64,000 nucleotides of DNA from CAXTPV01 sp965276715 (GTDB taxonomy: Bacteria; Pseudomonadota; Alphaproteobacteria; Acetobacterales; Acetobacteraceae). Under the pieces are notes generated by a model. That model had not been told where the DNA came from. It was given only the letters and a program-made list of their open reading frames with translations, and searched no databases. The stretch is taken from NCBI GenBank assembly GCA_965276715.1, contig OZ255622.1, forward strand, positions 2,914,001-2,978,000, written 5' to 3'. Positions 35,406-43,305 of the stretch are shown here, in pieces. The number at the start of each line of letters is the position of its first letter. Position 1 is the first letter of the stretch. The position numbers and the translations under genes are program-made.

Positions 35406-36332
35406 ATGATCCCGAACGCCCGTCAGAAGCCCAGGCTGGGCATCGCGATCACCACCTACAACCGCAGCCGCACCATCACCGATCTGCTCGCCCGGCTCGA
35501 GCGCTTCACCTCGGTCGATTTCGACCTCGTCATCTCCGACGACGGCTCCACCGACGGGACCGCCGACATGCTCGCCGGTGCGCGGTTCCCGACCATCCTC
35601 GGCTCCAATCGCGGCATCGCCTGGAACAAGAACCGCGGCCTCTACCACCTGATGAACCGCAGCGCCGCCGACATCATCCTGCTGATGGACGACGACGTCC
35701 TGCCCCGCATGTTCGGCTGGGAGCAGGAATGGATGCAGGCGGCAACGCTGTTCGGCCACATCAACTTCGCACCCGTCCATCTGCGCCATCACGTGCTGAC
35801 CGGCGCCTGCCGCGCCGCCGATCCGGGCATCACCCACATCATCGGCGGCCAGTGCCTCGGCTTCACCCGCGAGGCGCTGCTCAATGTCGGCTTCTTCGAC
35901 CCGCGCTTCGGCAAGTACGGCCACGAGCATTCCGACGTCTCCTTCCGCTGCCTGCGCGCGGGTTTCGGCGGCGTGCGGCGCGACAGCGGGCCCGAGCCGT
36001 CCGCCTATTTCTACGTCATCGAGAGCGGGCTCGAACTGCGCGACGTGCCGTCGAACTCCGACATCGAATCCCTGGAACGCAACGGCGCCCTGCTCGCCGC
36101 CGTCGCCAACGACGCGATCTACCGTCTGCCCTGGCGCAACGACGCCGAGATGGCGGCCTTCCTCGCCGACTTCCCCGACCTGTCCAGCGCGCGCTGTTCC
36201 GGCATCGTGACCGCGCCTGGCTTCGACACCGAACGCTATCGCGGCCTCAATCCCGACGTCTCGAATTCGGGCCAGGATCCGTTCGCCCACTACATCGCCT
36301 ACGGCAAGCGGGAAGGGCGGCAGCCAGGCTGA
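35406..36332 (+). CDS. Glycosyltransferase family 2 protein
   Basis: A 308-residue GT-A fold enzyme. The N-terminus LGIAITTYNRSRTITDLLAR and VISDDGSTDGTADML match GT2, and the metal-binding acidic motif is IILLMDDDVLPR (about 96-107). The C-terminal segment FDTERYRGLNPDVSNSGQDP then FAHYIAYGKREGRQPG is the NPDV...HY...GxxEGR motif found in sugar-processing proteins of exopolysaccharide loci. I chose the ATG at 35406 (a TTG at 35376 would add ten residues). Sugar donor and acceptor are unknown. Confidence 0.88.
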   Translation: MIPNARQKPRLGIAITTYNRSRTITDLLARLERFTSVDFDLVISDDGSTDGTADMLAGARFPTILGSNRGIAWNKNRGLYHLMNRSAADIILLMDDDVLPRMFGWEQEWMQAATLFGHINFAPVHLRHHVLTGACRAADPGITHIIGGQCLGFTREALLNVGFFDPRFGKYGHEHSDVSFRCLRAGFGGVRRDSGPEPSAYFYVIESGLELRDVPSNSDIESLERNGALLAAVANDAIYRLPWRNDAEMAAFLADFPDLSSARCSGIVTAPGFDTERYRGLNPDVSNSGQDPFAHYIAYGKREGRQPG

Positions 36333-36342
36333 GCCGACCTCG

Positions 36343-37191
36343 ATGAAAGGCTGCAACCTGACCTGCGAGGTCGAACGGTTCGTGCTGTCGGACATCCATC
36401 TCGAGCTGGACGGCTGGATCGTGAGCGATTCTCCCATCGAGTGGGTCCGGCTCGTCTCCGCTGGTGTTGTCCTCCCGGTCGGGGTCAATCCGCAGGCGGA
36501 CGATGCCGATCGGCGGCTGCTGCTGTCACTGCGCGAGACAGCGTCATCACCGGCGGACGCTTTCGTCGACGCCGTCCTGGAAATCGCCGCGTCCAACGGC
36601 GACCGGTTGTCCCTCGATGTCGGCCACCTGTTCCGCCCTCCCGGCTGGGTGCCGGCGATCGTGGACTTCGACGATCCCAACGCAGCACTCCCCATCGCGG
36701 CCGCGAGTGCCGCGGCACTCGCCAACGCCATCGCCGACGGTCTGCAGGCCTTCGGCGACCGCGACGACTTCTTCATGCATCGCGGCGACAGCGGATGGAT
36801 CGCGACCAGCCACCGCTACGGGCTCGATTTTCTGGTCCCGCTCGACGTGCCGCGGGATCGCTATGCCGCGCGCGACGAGGCCTGGCCGCTGCTCCGCGCC
36901 CGCCGAGGCGCCCTCCTCGACCTGACCGACCGCCTCGCACCCCTGGTGATCCATCGCCGCAACGTCCTCGACACCGACGACGACATGACGACGCTCCTCC
37001 ACGCCCTGCGGACCCGCAACCCCGACATCGTCCTGCTCTGGATCGACACGCACCGGGGCGCGGGCCCGGTGATCCGTCACCGCGCCGGGGCGATCGCTCC
37101 GCCCGACCCGGCACTCCTCGTCGCCAGCGCGCGCATCGACCACGAGGCGATGCTCGACGAGGCGATCGCTCTCCTGACGGCGCCCCGATGA
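36343..37191 (+). CDS. Unknown protein, divergent paralogue of the gene at 34076
   Basis: A 282-residue protein. Its N-terminal VERFVLSDIHLELDGWIVSD and GDRLSLDVGHLFRPPGW correspond to VESFVWEVFSGRDDEVVISG and RKRIAIDVGSVFDNG of the 34076 product. Further on, LLRARRGALLDLTDRLAPLV and RNPDIVLLWIDTHRGAGPVI line up with the C-terminal half of that protein (LARKFLEDIADAEKLFVRRV). The SLGDSCE motif of the paralogue is not evident. It lies 10 bp after the GT2 gene and overlaps the next start (ATGA). Function is unknown. Confidence 0.65.
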   Translation: MKGCNLTCEVERFVLSDIHLELDGWIVSDSPIEWVRLVSAGVVLPVGVNPQADDADRRLLLSLRETASSPADAFVDAVLEIAASNGDRLSLDVGHLFRPPGWVPAIVDFDDPNAALPIAAASAAALANAIADGLQAFGDRDDFFMHRGDSGWIATSHRYGLDFLVPLDVPRDRYAARDEAWPLLRARRGALLDLTDRLAPLVIHRRNVLDTDDDMTTLLHALRTRNPDIVLLWIDTHRGAGPVIRHRAGAIAPPDPALLVASARIDHEAMLDEAIALLTAPR

Positions 37192-38552
37192 TCTACTTCC
37201 TGACCACCCACGGCACCCTTCTCACCCGCGGCGAGGACGGCACGATCGGCCACGCCGCCCTGCGCGATCTCGCGGGTCCCGGCGCCTTGTTCGGCCTCGA
37301 CATGCCGGTGGAAGGCCTGCGGCGAGACTTCCGCGGCTTCGTCGAGCGCGCCGCACCGCCGCCGGTCCCGTTCCGCGACAAGGACATCGCGGGATCGCTC
37401 GACATCGATCCCGACCGCAACCTCGTCTCGCTGCGCACCGACGGGCGCGTTCTCACCGCCGCCCCCCAGGGCGGCGCCGTCGGCTGGACCGATTCGACGC
37501 CGGACGCCTGGGAACGCCTGCTGCCGCTGACCGAGATCGACCTGGGCCAGATCGTGCAACTCGCCTCGAACACCTGGATCGTCCGGTCGACCCGCGCATT
37601 CGTCAAAGGCTGGCAGATCGAGTTCGCCTCAGGCTTCGTCCTGCGTCTCGGGCCGATCGACATCCCGCTCCCCGCCAACCTCCCGTTCGACGCCCGCGCG
37701 TGGCCGTTCCGGCTCGGCCTCCTCGTCGACGGCTGGCGCGTCGAGGAGCTCTGCCTCTACCGCCCGATGGTGTTCTATACGTCCTACCGGTCGCCCGCCG
37801 TGCACGCGCAGCTCTTTCTCTCGATCCGCTCGCTGCTCGAATTCGGAAAGTACGACGGCCATGTCCACGTGCTCACCGACCTCGCGCACGACGCGCTCTG
37901 CGGCAGCGTGGGTGGCCTGGATCGCGACCGCGCCACCGTCCAGCCCCTCGCGCCGAACGACTGGCCCGGCTTCGTGATGTCGAAATACTGCATCCTCGAG
38001 CACGATCCGGCCTGGCAGCACCAGCCCGTCGCCTATCTCGATCCGGACATCGTCATCAACGCCGACATCCGCCCCATGCTCATCGAGATGGCGCTGTCGG
38101 ACCACATCACCGCGCCCACCGAGGATGTCGGCCCGATGCGGACCTGGCCCTCCGTCGGCGCCTCCCTGATCCAGCGCGACGGCTACGATCCGCGCTACGC
38201 CCGCGGTTTCAACGCCGGCACGCTCGGCATTCCCAACCTGCACGCCCACGCCCACACGCTGCGCCAGATCCGGCGCATCATCGCCAACATCCTCGCCTCC
38301 GACGGTCGTGAGCACCTGGCCTGGGTCGACCAGGAGGTCGCGAACTACGTCTCGTTCCGCGTCGCCAATTTCGACACCACCACCCTCAACCGGTTCGTCC
38401 GCTACGGCGCCCCGCACGATTCCGAGATCCCCGGGATCCTGTCCGGCCTCGTCCATTTCTGGGCCACGTCCAAGAACGAGCGCCACCTGCTGATGGCGCG
38501 CTATGTCGACGTGCTCCGTTCGCACGCGGCGTCCGGACACCATCTGTCGTAA
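37188..38552 (+). CDS. Putative glycosyltransferase (GT8-like DxD) with an N-terminal extension
   Basis: A 454-residue protein. The ATG at 37188 overlaps the upstream stop. An N-terminal domain of about 170 residues begins MIYFLTTHGTLLTRGEDGTI and has no family I recognise. The C-terminal part looks like a GT-A enzyme: SYRSPAVHAQLFLSIRSLLE (about 190-210), VLTDLAHDALC and the DxD-type PVAYLDPDIVINADIRPML (about 283-301), then RGFNAGTLGIPNLHAHAHTL and the WVDQEVANY acceptor-side motif. It probably transfers a sugar in the same pathway as the GT2 gene. A longer frame upstream is a shadow. Confidence 0.75.
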   Translation: MIYFLTTHGTLLTRGEDGTIGHAALRDLAGPGALFGLDMPVEGLRRDFRGFVERAAPPPVPFRDKDIAGSLDIDPDRNLVSLRTDGRVLTAAPQGGAVGWTDSTPDAWERLLPLTEIDLGQIVQLASNTWIVRSTRAFVKGWQIEFASGFVLRLGPIDIPLPANLPFDARAWPFRLGLLVDGWRVEELCLYRPMVFYTSYRSPAVHAQLFLSIRSLLEFGKYDGHVHVLTDLAHDALCGSVGGLDRDRATVQPLAPNDWPGFVMSKYCILEHDPAWQHQPVAYLDPDIVINADIRPMLIEMALSDHITAPTEDVGPMRTWPSVGASLIQRDGYDPRYARGFNAGTLGIPNLHAHAHTLRQIRRIIANILASDGREHLAWVDQEVANYVSFRVANFDTTTLNRFVRYGAPHDSEIPGILSGLVHFWATSKNERHLLMARYVDVLRSHAASGHHLS

Positions 38553-38579
38553 GCGAAAACGATCCAGGGGATCCCGCCG

Positions 38580-38897
38580 ATGTATCTCGCCATGAACCGC
38601 TTCCAGGTCGCCCCCGGCGCGGAGCACGATTTCGAGCAGATGTGGCTCACCCGCGAGAGCCATCTCCAGTCGGTGCCCGGCTTCGTCGAATTCCACCTTC
38701 TGCGCGGCCCCGCCCGCGACGATCATGTGCTCTACGCCTCGCACACCGTCTGGGCCGACCACGCCAGCTTCGAGGCATGGACCAACTCCGCCCAGTTCCG
38801 CGCAGCCCACGGATCGTCCGGCAGTGCCAAGCCGCTCACCCTCGGCCATCCCCAGTTCGAGGGCTTCGAGAGCCTCCAGACGATCGCCAAGGTATGA
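38580..38897 (+). CDS. Antibiotic-biosynthesis-monooxygenase (ABM) domain protein
   Basis: A 105-residue dimeric ferredoxin-like fold protein. MNRFQVAPGAEHDFEQMWLT and VPGFVEFHLLRGPA fit ABM/HmoA-type domains, and HTVWADHASFEAWTNSAQFR is the typical second helix. Members degrade haem or oxidise small quinol substrates; a haem-ligand His is not certain here. It overlaps the adenosyltransferase gene (ATGA). Confidence 0.88.
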   Translation: MYLAMNRFQVAPGAEHDFEQMWLTRESHLQSVPGFVEFHLLRGPARDDHVLYASHTVWADHASFEAWTNSAQFRAAHGSSGSAKPLTLGHPQFEGFESLQTIAKV

Positions 38898-39445
38898 GCG
38901 CCGGCATTCGGATCGACCGCGTCACCACGCGCGGCGGTGACCGCGGCGAGACCTCGCTCGGCGACGGCAGCCGCGTGCCGAAGACCGACGCCCGCATCGA
39001 GGCGATGGGTGCCGTCGACGAGGCCAACGCGACGCTGGGCCTGCTGCGCGCCCACCTCGCCGGGCACATGATCGAGCCGATCGTCGCCGCGATCCAGAAC
39101 GACCTGTTCGATCTCGGCGCCGGCCTCTGCCAGCCCGGCGCGATCACGCGCCTGCCCGCCGAGGCGCTCGAGCGGCTCGAGCAAGCCACCGCCTCGCTCA
39201 ACGAGGGTGTCGCCCCGCTGACCAGCTTCATCCTGCCCGGCGGCACCCCGGCCGCGTCGACCGCCCACCTCGCCAGGACCGTAGCCCGTCGTGCCGAGCG
39301 TCGCGTCTGGGCGCTGGGCGGCGACGTGGATCCGCTCGCCTGCCGTTACCTCAACCGCCTGTCGGACATCCTCTTCGTCATCGGCCGCGTGCTCAACGAC
39401 GGCGGCCGGTCCGACATCGCCTGGGTGCCGACAACCAGGCGTTGA
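38894..39445 (+). CDS. Cob(I)yrinic acid a,c-diamide adenosyltransferase, PduO type
   Basis: A 183-residue enzyme that adenosylates cob(I)alamin using ATP. Family signatures are TRGGDRGETSLGDGSRVPKT near the N-terminus, AMGAVDEANATLGLLRAH, and the ATP/cobalamin-site segment ASTAHLARTVARRAERRVWA (conserved R-x-x-x-R-R-A-E-R) followed by YLNRLSDILFVIGRVLN. It overlaps both neighbours; the next gene may also be cobalamin-related. Confidence 0.95.
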   Translation: MSAGIRIDRVTTRGGDRGETSLGDGSRVPKTDARIEAMGAVDEANATLGLLRAHLAGHMIEPIVAAIQNDLFDLGAGLCQPGAITRLPAEALERLEQATASLNEGVAPLTSFILPGGTPAASTAHLARTVARRAERRVWALGGDVDPLACRYLNRLSDILFVIGRVLNDGGRSDIAWVPTTRR

Positions 39446-39954
39446 GCACCCTTCTGCTCAGGCATGGACCGCCGGTCGTGCCGTCCGGGACCTGCTACGG
39501 CCGGCTCGACATCGACGCCGAACCCGCGGGTCCCGTCGAGCCCTTGCGCCGTGCGACCGTCTGGTCGAGCCCCTCGCGGCGATGCCTTTCGCTTGCCATC
39601 GCCATCGCGGCGCGCCACAGGCAGCGGCCGACGATCGACCACCGTCTGCTCGAACTCGATTTCGGCGCCTGGGAGGGCCGCCTCTGGTCGGACGTGCCCG
39701 CGGGCCGCCTCGAGAGCTGGGCCCACGCGCCGCTCGGACGCGGTGCCCCGGGCGGGGAAAGCGGCGCCGGTCTGATCCGGCGTGTCCGGTCGTTCTCGGC
39801 GCGTCTGCGCGCCTGTCCCGGCCGCCACATCGTCGTCTCGCACGGCGGCCCGCTGGTGATCCTCGCCGCCCTCCTCGCCGGACGCCGGCCCGACCTGCTC
39901 GGTCCGCGGCCTCCCTTTACGACGCCACGTCCGGCTGGTGGCCGACCGTCTTGA
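39442..39954 (+). CDS. Histidine phosphatase family protein (CobC-like)
   Basis: A 170-residue protein from a TTG start (39442) that overlaps the previous stop (TTGA). The RHG motif LLLRHGPPVVPSG, the second-site WSSPSRRCLSLA, a Glu in LLELDFGAWEGRLW and a catalytic His in VVSHGGPLVIL match histidine phosphatases. Its partnership with the adenosyltransferase suggests alpha-ribazole-phosphate phosphatase (CobC), but other phosphomonoesters are possible. Its 3' end overlaps the convergent response regulator by 38 bp. Confidence 0.85.
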   Translation: MSTLLLRHGPPVVPSGTCYGRLDIDAEPAGPVEPLRRATVWSSPSRRCLSLAIAIAARHRQRPTIDHRLLELDFGAWEGRLWSDVPAGRLESWAHAPLGRGAPGGESGAGLIRRVRSFSARLRACPGRHIVVSHGGPLVILAALLAGRRPDLLGPRPPFTTPRPAGGRPS

Positions 39955-40306
39955 TCACCTGCCTGACGAGCTCCACCAGCTCGCGCGCCAGGTAGGGCTT
40001 GCGGAGCAGGTTGTAGCCGAGCTCCCGACGCCACGACGGCTCGAAGATGTCCGGCCGGCCGGACGCGATGATGACCGGGATCCCTGGCGAGGCGCGCCGC
40101 ATCGAGGCCGCCACATGCCCGCCATTCGTCTCCCCCGGCATGTGGAAATCCGTCACCAGCGCAACGTAGCAAGCGCCGCCGCGCTCGATCGCCGCCACCG
40201 CCTCCTCGCCGCTGCCGAACTCGTGCACCTCGAACCCGGCCTCGAGGAGGCTTTCGGCCATGATCTCCCTGATCAACGGCTCGTCTTCCACCAGCAACAC
40301 GCACAC
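39917..40306 (-). CDS. Single-domain response regulator
   Basis: A 129-residue receiver domain without an output domain. I chose the GTG at 40306, which gives VCVLLVEDEPLIREIMAESL; the open frame continues upstream with no family match. The acidic pair (VEDE), phosphoacceptor Asp (LVTDFHMPG, about residue 56), Thr/Ser (IIASGRPD) and Lys (LLRKPYLARELV) are in place. No kinase gene is adjacent. CheY-like single receivers act through protein contacts. Confidence 0.9.
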   Translation of the reverse strand: MCVLLVEDEPLIREIMAESLLEAGFEVHEFGSGEEAVAAIERGGACYVALVTDFHMPGETNGGHVAASMRRASPGIPVIIASGRPDIFEPSWRRELGYNLLRKPYLARELVELVRQVIKTVGHQPDVAS

Positions 40307-40488
40307 GGCCCCAACCCCCAAGCCCGCAAGGCCACGCGGACGACAACCGGATCGTCCACCCCCGGTTCCGCGTAGCGGCCGCTGCGCCGGAACGCACTGC
40401 AACAGAGCGTGACAGGAAGGTGACACCAGCCCCTTGAGGCCCCGGCCCCGGATCGACATCTCGAATGGCCCCAACATGGACGGCGCCG

Positions 40489-41823
40489 ATGAGCGAGCCA
40501 CGTCGACTGCATCTCGGCGCCTTCATGCGTCCGGTCAGCATCCATACCGGAGCCTGGCGCTATCCCGGCGCCTATCCCGACGCCAACTTCAACTTCGCCC
40601 ACCTGTCGCGCTTCGCGCGTCAGCTCGAGGACGCGAAGTTCGACGCCTTCTTCATGGCCGACCATCTCGCGGTCCTGAACATGCCGACGGCGGCCCTCAA
40701 GCGCAGCCACACCGTCGCCTCCTTCGAGCCGTTCACGCTGCTCTCCGCACTCGCCGCCGTCACCGAGCGGATCGGCCTCGTCGCCACCGCGTCCACCACC
40801 TTCGACGAGCCGTACCATGTCGCAAGGCGCTTCGCGTCCCTCGACCACATCAGCGGCGGCCGCGCCGGCTGGAACATCGTCACGACCGCGAACCCCGACG
40901 CCGCACTCAATTTCGGCCACCCGACCGAACCCGACCACGATGCCCGCTACGTCCGCGCCCGCGAGTTCCACGATGTCGTCACCGGCCTGTGGGACAGCTT
41001 CGCCGACGACGCGATCCTGCGCGACGTCGAGGCCGGCCTCTATTTCGACCCGGACCGGATGCACATCCTCGACCACCATGGCCCTGCCTTCGACGTGCGC
41101 GGCCCGCTCAACATTCCCCGCCCCGTCCAGGGCTGGCCGGTCGTCGTCCAGGCCGGCGGCTCGGAGGCCGGCCGCCAGCTCGCCGCCGAGACCGCCGAGG
41201 TGATCTTCGCCGCCGAGAACAGCCTCGAAGCCGGCCAGCGTTTCTACGCCGACATCAAGCGGCGCATGACCGAATGCGGTCGCGACCCGGGCAGCCTCAA
41301 GATCCTGCCCGCCGCCTTCGTCGTCGTCGGCGACACCGTCGCCGAGGCACAAGCCAAGCGCGCCCATCTCGACAGCCTCGTCCACTACGACAGCGGCATC
41401 GCGTCCCTCAACGGCATGCTCGGCCATGACGTGTCCGCCCATGATCCCGACGGCAAGCTGCCGGACATTCCCGAGACCAACGCGAGCAAAAGTGCCAGGC
41501 AGCGCATGATCGACCTGGCGCGGACCGAGAACCTGACCATCCGCGAGCTCGCCGCGCGCGCCGGCAGCTACGCCGGGCTCGCCTTCGTCGGCACCCCGCG
41601 CACCATCGCCGACGAGATGGAACGCTGGCTCATGACCGACGCCTCCGACGGCTTCAACGTCATGTTTCCCTGGCTCCCGGGCGGTCTGGACGACTTCACC
41701 CGCCGCGTCGTGCCGGAATTGCAGGACCGCTCCCTGTTCCGCCGCGACTACGAAGGCGCCACGCTGCGCCACCATCTGCGGCTCGCCCGCCCCGCCAATC
41801 GCTTCTTTCCGCCATCCTCATAA
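40489..41823 (+). CDS. LLM-class FMN-dependent monooxygenase (NtaA/SnaA/DszA family)
   Basis: A 444-residue TIM-barrel flavoprotein. After the ATG at 40489 the sequence LGAFMRPVSIHTGAWRYPGA, DAFFMADHLAVLNMP, then SGGRAGWNIVTTANPDAALN and PVVVQAGGSEAGRQLAAETA match this family. Members oxidise chelators, sulfonates or polyketides with FMNH2 from a partner reductase. No reductase gene is adjacent, so the partner would be elsewhere. Substrate unknown. Confidence 0.94.
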   Translation: MSEPRRLHLGAFMRPVSIHTGAWRYPGAYPDANFNFAHLSRFARQLEDAKFDAFFMADHLAVLNMPTAALKRSHTVASFEPFTLLSALAAVTERIGLVATASTTFDEPYHVARRFASLDHISGGRAGWNIVTTANPDAALNFGHPTEPDHDARYVRAREFHDVVTGLWDSFADDAILRDVEAGLYFDPDRMHILDHHGPAFDVRGPLNIPRPVQGWPVVVQAGGSEAGRQLAAETAEVIFAAENSLEAGQRFYADIKRRMTECGRDPGSLKILPAAFVVVGDTVAEAQAKRAHLDSLVHYDSGIASLNGMLGHDVSAHDPDGKLPDIPETNASKSARQRMIDLARTENLTIRELAARAGSYAGLAFVGTPRTIADEMERWLMTDASDGFNVMFPWLPGGLDDFTRRVVPELQDRSLFRRDYEGATLRHHLRLARPANRFFPPSS

Positions 41824-41896
41824 AGCCGGGTGGCCTAGCCGCGTGCGATGGTTAAGAGTAACTGGCCCGAACGATTCGGCTGCGCAGAGGAAACCG

Positions 41897-42223
41897 ATGA
41901 CAAAAGCCCCCACCAAGACCACCACGGCCAAAGAGGCGCCCCCCGCGGGAACCGCCGTCAAGAAGCCGAAGGATGGCGCCAAGCCGAACGCCCTGCAGCA
42001 GCCGCTGCAGCCCTCCCCCGAACTCGGCGTGATCGTCGGCACCAAGATGCTGGCCCGCGGCGAGGTCGTCAGCAAGGTCTGGGAATACATCAAGGGTCAC
42101 AAGCTGCAGAACCCCAAGGATGGCCGTGAGATCCTCGCCGACGACAACCTCAAGAAGGTCTTCGGCAAGGACCGCGTCACCATGTTCGAGATGAACAAGC
42201 TGCTCGCCCAGCACCTCAAATAG
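41897..42223 (+). CDS. SWIB/MDM2 domain protein
   Basis: A 108-residue protein. A Lys/Pro/Thr-rich N-terminus (1 to about 32) is followed by the SWIB fold: LQQPLQPSPELGVIVGTKML, RGEVVSKVWEYIKGHKLQNP, KDGREILADDNLKKVFGKDR and VTMFEMNKLLAQHLK. In eukaryotes this fold belongs to chromatin factors; bacterial stand-alone copies occur in chlamydiae and in alphaproteobacteria, with unknown role. The basic tail suggests nucleic-acid association. It is followed 8 bp on by the cation efflux gene. Confidence 0.93.
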   Translation: MTKAPTKTTTAKEAPPAGTAVKKPKDGAKPNALQQPLQPSPELGVIVGTKMLARGEVVSKVWEYIKGHKLQNPKDGREILADDNLKKVFGKDRVTMFEMNKLLAQHLK

Positions 42224-42231
42224 GGTCGACG

Positions 42232-43230
42232 ATGCCGCCGGAGCGCCCCGCGCGCTTCCGGCAGCGCGCTCCCGAACCGTGGACCGCCCCGGAGCGTCGT
42301 GTGCACGACCAGACCGCCACCCATCCCGGCCTTCGCAAGATGGCAACCCGGGTCGGCCTGACCGTCGCCGTCGCCCTGGTCGCGATCAAGCTCGCGGCCT
42401 GGATCGCCACCGGATCGGTGGCCCTGCTCACCTCGGCCGTCGACGCCCTCGTCGACACCGGCGCCAGCCTCGTCACCTTCTTCGGCGTCCGCTACGCCGA
42501 GCGTCCCGCCGACGGCGAGCACCGCTTCGGCCACGGCAAGGGCGAGGCGGTCGCCGCCTTCACCCAGGCGACCTTTCTCGGTGGCGCCGCCCTCGTGCTC
42601 AGCTTCCAGTCGATCGAGCGCCTGGTCTTTCCCGAGCCCCTGCACGCCTACCGCGCGGGCCTCCTCGTCGTCGTCGGCAGCCTGCTGGCCGCGACCGGTC
42701 TGGTGCTGATGCAGACCGCGGTCGTCCGCCGGACCGGCTCGACCGCGATTGCCGCCGACCGCGCCCACTACCTGACCGATCTCGCCGTCAACGGCGCCGT
42801 CCTGGCGGCACTTCTCGTCACCCGGCTGACCGGCTGGCAGCGCGCCGATCCCGCCTTCGCGCTCGCCATCGCCGTCACCATGCTCTGGACCGCGCGCGCG
42901 ATCGCCAATGCGGCCCTCGTCCAGTTGCTCGACCGCGAAATCCCCCGCCCGGACCGCCAGCGCATTCGCGACGCCGTGCTCGCCGTCGACGGCGTCCGCA
43001 ACGTGCACGATCTGCGCACCCGCTTCTCCGGCGACCGCACGTTCGTCGAATACCATCTCGAGGTGGACGGCGGCCTGTCGGTCGAGCGCGGCCACGCCAT
43101 CGGCGACAGCACCGAGGCCGCGATCGACGCGGTCCTCCCGGGTGCGGTGGAAGCGACCGCGCACCTCGAGCCGCTCGGCATCGACGACGATCGCCTCGAC
43201 GAACGCGTCACCCGCCAGGACCCCGAGTAG
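42232..43230 (+). CDS. Cation diffusion facilitator transporter (FieF/CzcD type)
   Basis: A 332-residue inner-membrane metal/proton antiporter with six helices. The transport-site acidic residues are visible in LLTSAVDALVDTGASLVT (helix 2, D..D) and RAHYLTDLAVNGAV (helix 5, HxxxD). Loop 2 has ERPADGEHRFGHGKGEA, the conserved HRFGHGK. The C-terminal cytoplasmic metal-binding domain includes VHDLRTRFSGDRTFVEYHLE. It probably exports Zn, Fe or Cd. The next element downstream is a hairpin pair, then the CRISPR-Cas operon. Confidence 0.94.
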   Translation: MPPERPARFRQRAPEPWTAPERRVHDQTATHPGLRKMATRVGLTVAVALVAIKLAAWIATGSVALLTSAVDALVDTGASLVTFFGVRYAERPADGEHRFGHGKGEAVAAFTQATFLGGAALVLSFQSIERLVFPEPLHAYRAGLLVVVGSLLAATGLVLMQTAVVRRTGSTAIAADRAHYLTDLAVNGAVLAALLVTRLTGWQRADPAFALAIAVTMLWTARAIANAALVQLLDREIPRPDRQRIRDAVLAVDGVRNVHDLRTRFSGDRTFVEYHLEVDGGLSVERGHAIGDSTEAAIDAVLPGAVEATAHLEPLGIDDDRLDERVTRQDPE

Positions 43231-43244
43231 CAGCAAGAAAGGCT

Positions 43245-43284
43245 GGGGCTCCGCCCCTGTCCCCGCCGGGGCCGGCGGCCCCGG
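43245..43284. repeat. Tandem GC-rich hairpin element before cas3
   Basis: Two stems: GGGGC-TCC-GCCCC (43245-43257) and CCGGGGCC-GGC-GGCCCCGG (43266-43284). The design closely matches the element after sdhB (3143-3183). It sits between the metal efflux stop and the cas3 start; it may terminate the upstream transcript. Confidence 0.65.
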
Positions 43285-43305
43285 ACCCCGTCCAAGAGGC
43301 AAGCC

